Shown piece after piece: positions 61,482 through 64,000 of a stretch of DNA of 64,000 bases. The DNA comes from Betaproteobacteria bacterium UKL13-2. GTDB lineage: Bacteria; Pseudomonadota; Gammaproteobacteria; Burkholderiales; Usitatibacteraceae. Below the pieces are notes generated by a model, which was not told the DNA's origin, ran no database searches, and was given only the letters and a program-made list of their open reading frames with translations. The stretch lies in NCBI GenBank assembly GCA_001602455.1, contig CP012157.1, forward strand, positions 2,661,733 to 2,725,732, written 5' to 3'. Made by a program: the position numbers and the translations under genes. Each line of letters starts with the position of its first letter. Within the stretch, counting starts at the first letter, position 1.

Positions 61482-61633
61482 ATTTCCCTGCTTGTTTTCG
61501 TACTACCCGCCGCTCGGCGGTTGCTTAATTCAGCTCGCTGGGCGACAGCAGTTTGGTTGGGTTCTCAATTTAATCCATATTCGGCAGCTTGCATAGAGTT
61601 GCATCGCGCACGCGGCTCAAGTAACTTGGCACC

Positions 61634-62032
61634 ATGACGCCGCCACTAGCCCCGATTCGAATGCAGTTCGCAACAGCCGGCAACCATTACCGGCTGGAAG
61701 CGACGATCTCCCGCCTGCTACCCCGCGAGGTCGCTGAGGTGGTTGCAGCGTTTAGCCAAGTTTGGACTAAGCCAGAAGAAATCGACAGCATCTCGCTTGG
61801 CATAGAAGCGGGTGAAGCACTTATCTTGACGTTGACGGCGGATCACGAAATATCGCTCACCCAACGCCCCGCCGACATCGCCCGTCTGCTGACCTATGCG
61901 ATTTGGCAGCGCCTAGACCGCTACACAAAAGTCACGGTCGAAACCACATATCTTGGCGAATCGCCAGACACACATTTCGAATTCGGTGAGGAGCAGTATG
62001 CGACCGCATACGGCGCACGGTTCGAAAACTAG
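61634..62032 (+). CDS. Hypothetical protein
   Basis: 132 residues. No family recognised; soluble, acidic, with an alternating pattern (ISLGIEAGEALILTLTADHE). The start may be MTPPLA at 61634 or MQFATA at 61661. Its TAG stop is the first part of a repeat copy (TAGCCTGAATG). A real gene is likely because the frame is clean, but support is limited. Confidence 0.55.
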   Translation: MTPPLAPIRMQFATAGNHYRLEATISRLLPREVAEVVAAFSQVWTKPEEIDSISLGIEAGEALILTLTADHEISLTQRPADIARLLTYAIWQRLDRYTKVTVETTYLGESPDTHFEFGEEQYATAYGARFEN

Positions 62033-62160
62033 CCTGAATGTTTCACCGCTCGCCCGCTGCTTCAAAGCACCTTGCCTCTGAACGATTGGCCAATCAATTT
62101 GAATCGTTCCTATTTTGCGGTGGATGCGGCTTGCACGTTCACCTGAGCTGTTCAGGTTAG
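62030..62160. repeat. Dispersed intergenic repeat, copy H (most complete)
   Basis: TAGCCTGAATGTTTCACCGC, CGCCCGCTGCTTCAAAGCAC, TTGCCTCTGAACGATTGGCC, AATTTGAATCGTTCC and TTTTGCGGTGGATG, and a closing inverted head TGAGCTGTTCAGGTTAG. Both ends provide stop codons: TAG for the hypothetical gene and TAA for purL on the other strand. Confidence 0.8.
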
Positions 62161-64000
62161 CCGACCCAGCGTCTGGCGTTCTCAAACATCCTAAGCCATG
62201 GGCTGGGTGCGGGACGCTCGCTGCCCACCATGCGAACCGGCCAAGTTGAGGGTCGCCACGATAGATTCGCCGCAAACACCGCCCGCTCCGGGTGCGGCAT
62301 CATGATCGTAAAGCGCCCATCGGGCGTCGTAAAGGCAGTCATTCCCTGCGGCGAGCCATTCGGATTGGCCGGGAAACGCTCGGTCGCCTGCCCGGCATAG
62401 TCGACAAACTGCCCCGCGCAGAGCCAACGCACAGCGTCCTTCTGCTTGGCGTCGCGGAACACGGCACGGCCCTCGCCATGCGCGGTCGGCACCGGGATTA
62501 CCGAACCTTGCATCCCGGCAAAGAAGATTGACGGCGACTCCCGCACTTCAAGTAAGACAGTTCTGGCTTCGTACTGCTCACTCGCGTTGCGCTCGAAGTG
62601 TGGCCAATTCTCCGCCCCAGGAATGATTTCTGACAGGTTTGACATCATCTGACAGCCGTTGCACACACCAAGCGCAAAGGAGTCTTTGCGTGCAAAAAAA
62701 GCGACAAACTCCTCCCTCGCACGAGCGTTGAACAGGATCGATTTTGCCCAACCCTCACCGGCGCCGAGTACGTCGCCATATGAGAAGCCACCGCACGCGG
62801 CGAGCCCGCGGAAGTCGCGCAGCGATACTCGCCCGCTGATGATGTCACTCATGTGAACATCAACGGCTTCAAACCCCGCCCGAACGAATGCATGTGCCAT
62901 TTCAAGCTGCCCATTAACCCCTTGCTCGCGCAAGATGGCAACCTTCGGCAACACGCCCGCTGCGGCCGTCCCGAGGGGACTCAGCGACCAATTCGGCTCA
63001 AAGGTCAAGGCCGAAAACAGGCCGGTATCGTTTGTATCACCGATGCGCGCAAACTCTTCTGCGCTCGTTGCAGGATTGTCCCGAAGAGATTGAATAAGGT
63101 GACTGGTTTTGCCCCAAGCACGCTGTAACGCGACCCGCGGGGCAACCAACAAATTCTGTGCAGTCCGGGCAATGCGCAGTTCGTCTGTGCTGTTGGGATG
63201 GCCGATGATATGTGCCTGCTTGCCCAGCCCGGCATCGCGCATCGCCGCCATGACGGCCTCACGATCCTGACGACGAATTTGCAGCACTGCACCGAGTTCT
63301 TCACTGAATAGTGCCGCAAGAACCGCCGCATTGACGCCGATTTTCTTCGACGACGCCGTCGCGTCGTAGTCATCGACATCCGTTTCATTTTCAGCGAACG
63401 TGAGCGTGTCTAGGTACAAGGTCACACCACAATGTGAGGCGAACATCATCTCTGCAATACAGACCAACAAACCACCATCAGAGCGGTCGTGATATGCCAG
63501 CAACTTGCCGCCTCGCGCCAACGCACGGACGACCTCAAAGAACTTTGCAAGCTGTTCGGCATTGTCTACATCGGGCGGAACGCCTCCCTGCGCCAAGAAT
63601 ACCTGGGCGAGCGCTGACCCACCCAAGCGGTTTTTGCCTCCCCCAAGATCGAGCAGAACCAGCTCTGTATCGGGTTCTGACAACAATTCAGGCGTCAATG
63701 TTTTGGTGGCATCATCGACTGTCGCAAATGCAGAGATCACTAACGACACGGGCGATACGACTTGCTTCTTTTCGCCACCTTCGGCCCACGACGTGTGCAT
63801 GGAAAGCGAGTCTTTCCCGACCGGGATACCCAGACCTAGCGTTGGGCAGATATCGAGACCAACCGCCTCGACCGTTGCGAAGAGATTCGCGTCTTCGCCC
63901 GGCACACCTGCCGCAGCCATCCAGTTGGCTGAAAGTTTGATGCTATTGAGTGCCGGAACATCAGCGGCCGCGATATTCGTAATCGCTTCGCCGACGGCCA
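62157..64000 (-). CDS. purL: Phosphoribosylformylglycinamidine synthase PurL, 3' part
   Basis: The 3' half of purL; the frame stays open to base 64000, so the gene extends beyond the window. AIR synthase-like C-terminal ATP domain (FATVEAVGLDICPTLGLGIP, YHDRSDGGLLV) is followed by a class I glutamine amidotransferase domain with the nucleophile in LGVCNGCQMM and the triad His/Glu in PHPERAVF. Single-chain proteobacterial type. Converts FGAR and glutamine to FGAM. The TAA stop is inside repeat copy H. Confidence 0.97.
   Translation of the reverse strand, partial: AVGEAITNIAAADVPALNSIKLSANWMAAAGVPGEDANLFATVEAVGLDICPTLGLGIPVGKDSLSMHTSWAEGGEKKQVVSPVSLVISAFATVDDATKTLTPELLSEPDTELVLLDLGGGKNRLGGSALAQVFLAQGGVPPDVDNAEQLAKFFEVVRALARGGKLLAYHDRSDGGLLVCIAEMMFASHCGVTLYLDTLTFAENETDVDDYDATASSKKIGVNAAVLAALFSEELGAVLQIRRQDREAVMAAMRDAGLGKQAHIIGHPNSTDELRIARTAQNLLVAPRVALQRAWGKTSHLIQSLRDNPATSAEEFARIGDTNDTGLFSALTFEPNWSLSPLGTAAAGVLPKVAILREQGVNGQLEMAHAFVRAGFEAVDVHMSDIISGRVSLRDFRGLAACGGFSYGDVLGAGEGWAKSILFNARAREEFVAFFARKDSFALGVCNGCQMMSNLSEIIPGAENWPHFERNASEQYEARTVLLEVRESPSIFFAGMQGSVIPVPTAHGEGRAVFRDAKQKDAVRWLCAGQFVDYAGQATERFPANPNGSPQGMTAFTTPDGRFTIMMPHPERAVFAANLSWRPSTWPVRMVGSERPAPSPWLRMFENARRWVG

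Overview
The window reads as a piece of a Proteobacterium chromosome, most likely a betaproteobacterium. The evidence is a BPSS1780-family membrane protein, an imuA-imuB-dnaE2 cassette, a TctA/TctB transporter, a YciO/TrpS/ScpA/ScpB/RluB neighbourhood and a yciB-yciI-bolA-ppiC run. The placement is inferred from gene content only. No rRNA, tRNA or CRISPR array was seen.

Bases 1-25600 form a phosphate-starvation island. It opens with a PlcP-like metallophosphoesterase (cut by the window edge) and pstSCAB. A BASS-type transporter, a GT4 lipid glycosyltransferase, a DUF962-like membrane protein, a membrane-anchored class III aminotransferase and phosphatidylserine decarboxylase follow. Next comes a tightly coupled three-gene operon: a BtaA-like (DUF3419) aminocarboxypropyl transferase, a heme-oxygenase-like diiron protein and a GNAT protein. 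Then come a DUF3604/PpiC/HupE-like operon, a 2OG-oxygenase with a membrane spermidine-synthase-like protein, a secreted protein with an orphan ABC permease, and a TorF-like porin. Four PhoB-type boxes (11-bp spaced GTCA half sites) are visible. Three share the same geometry: box, 10 bases, TANNNT. The likely theme is replacing phospholipids with phosphorus-free glyco- or aminolipids while scavenging phosphate. The btaA-like operon is flanked by gene remnants: an RND pump start, an IS3 orfA, a BrnA tail and a deleted second psd copy. This suggests a region that has been rearranged or acquired.

Bases 26100-36250 hold glmM and a minus-strand block (RDD, SpoIIM-like, DUF4129, DUF4350, MoxR, DUF58) of the MoxR-chaperone type, plus a BPSS1780 protein and a MITE-like element. 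Bases 36250-42320 hold the SOS mutagenesis cassette with a perfect LexA box; its dnaE2 carries an in-frame palindromic repeat.

Bases 42500-50300 hold a cyclase-FHA regulator, gamma-glutamyltransferase, a small Oxidored-like protein, tctA/tctB, an EamA transporter, a DUF962 protein and prmB. Bases 50376-58283 are a minus-strand housekeeping run: PHP phosphatase, yciO, M50 protease, trpS, scpA, scpB, rluB. Bases 58400-64000 hold a hypothetical gene, yciB-yciI-bolA-ppiC and the 3' part of purL on the minus strand.

A dispersed intergenic repeat family (at least eight copies) sits directly on gene ends and often contains the stop codon. Short in-frame tandem duplications are also frequent.
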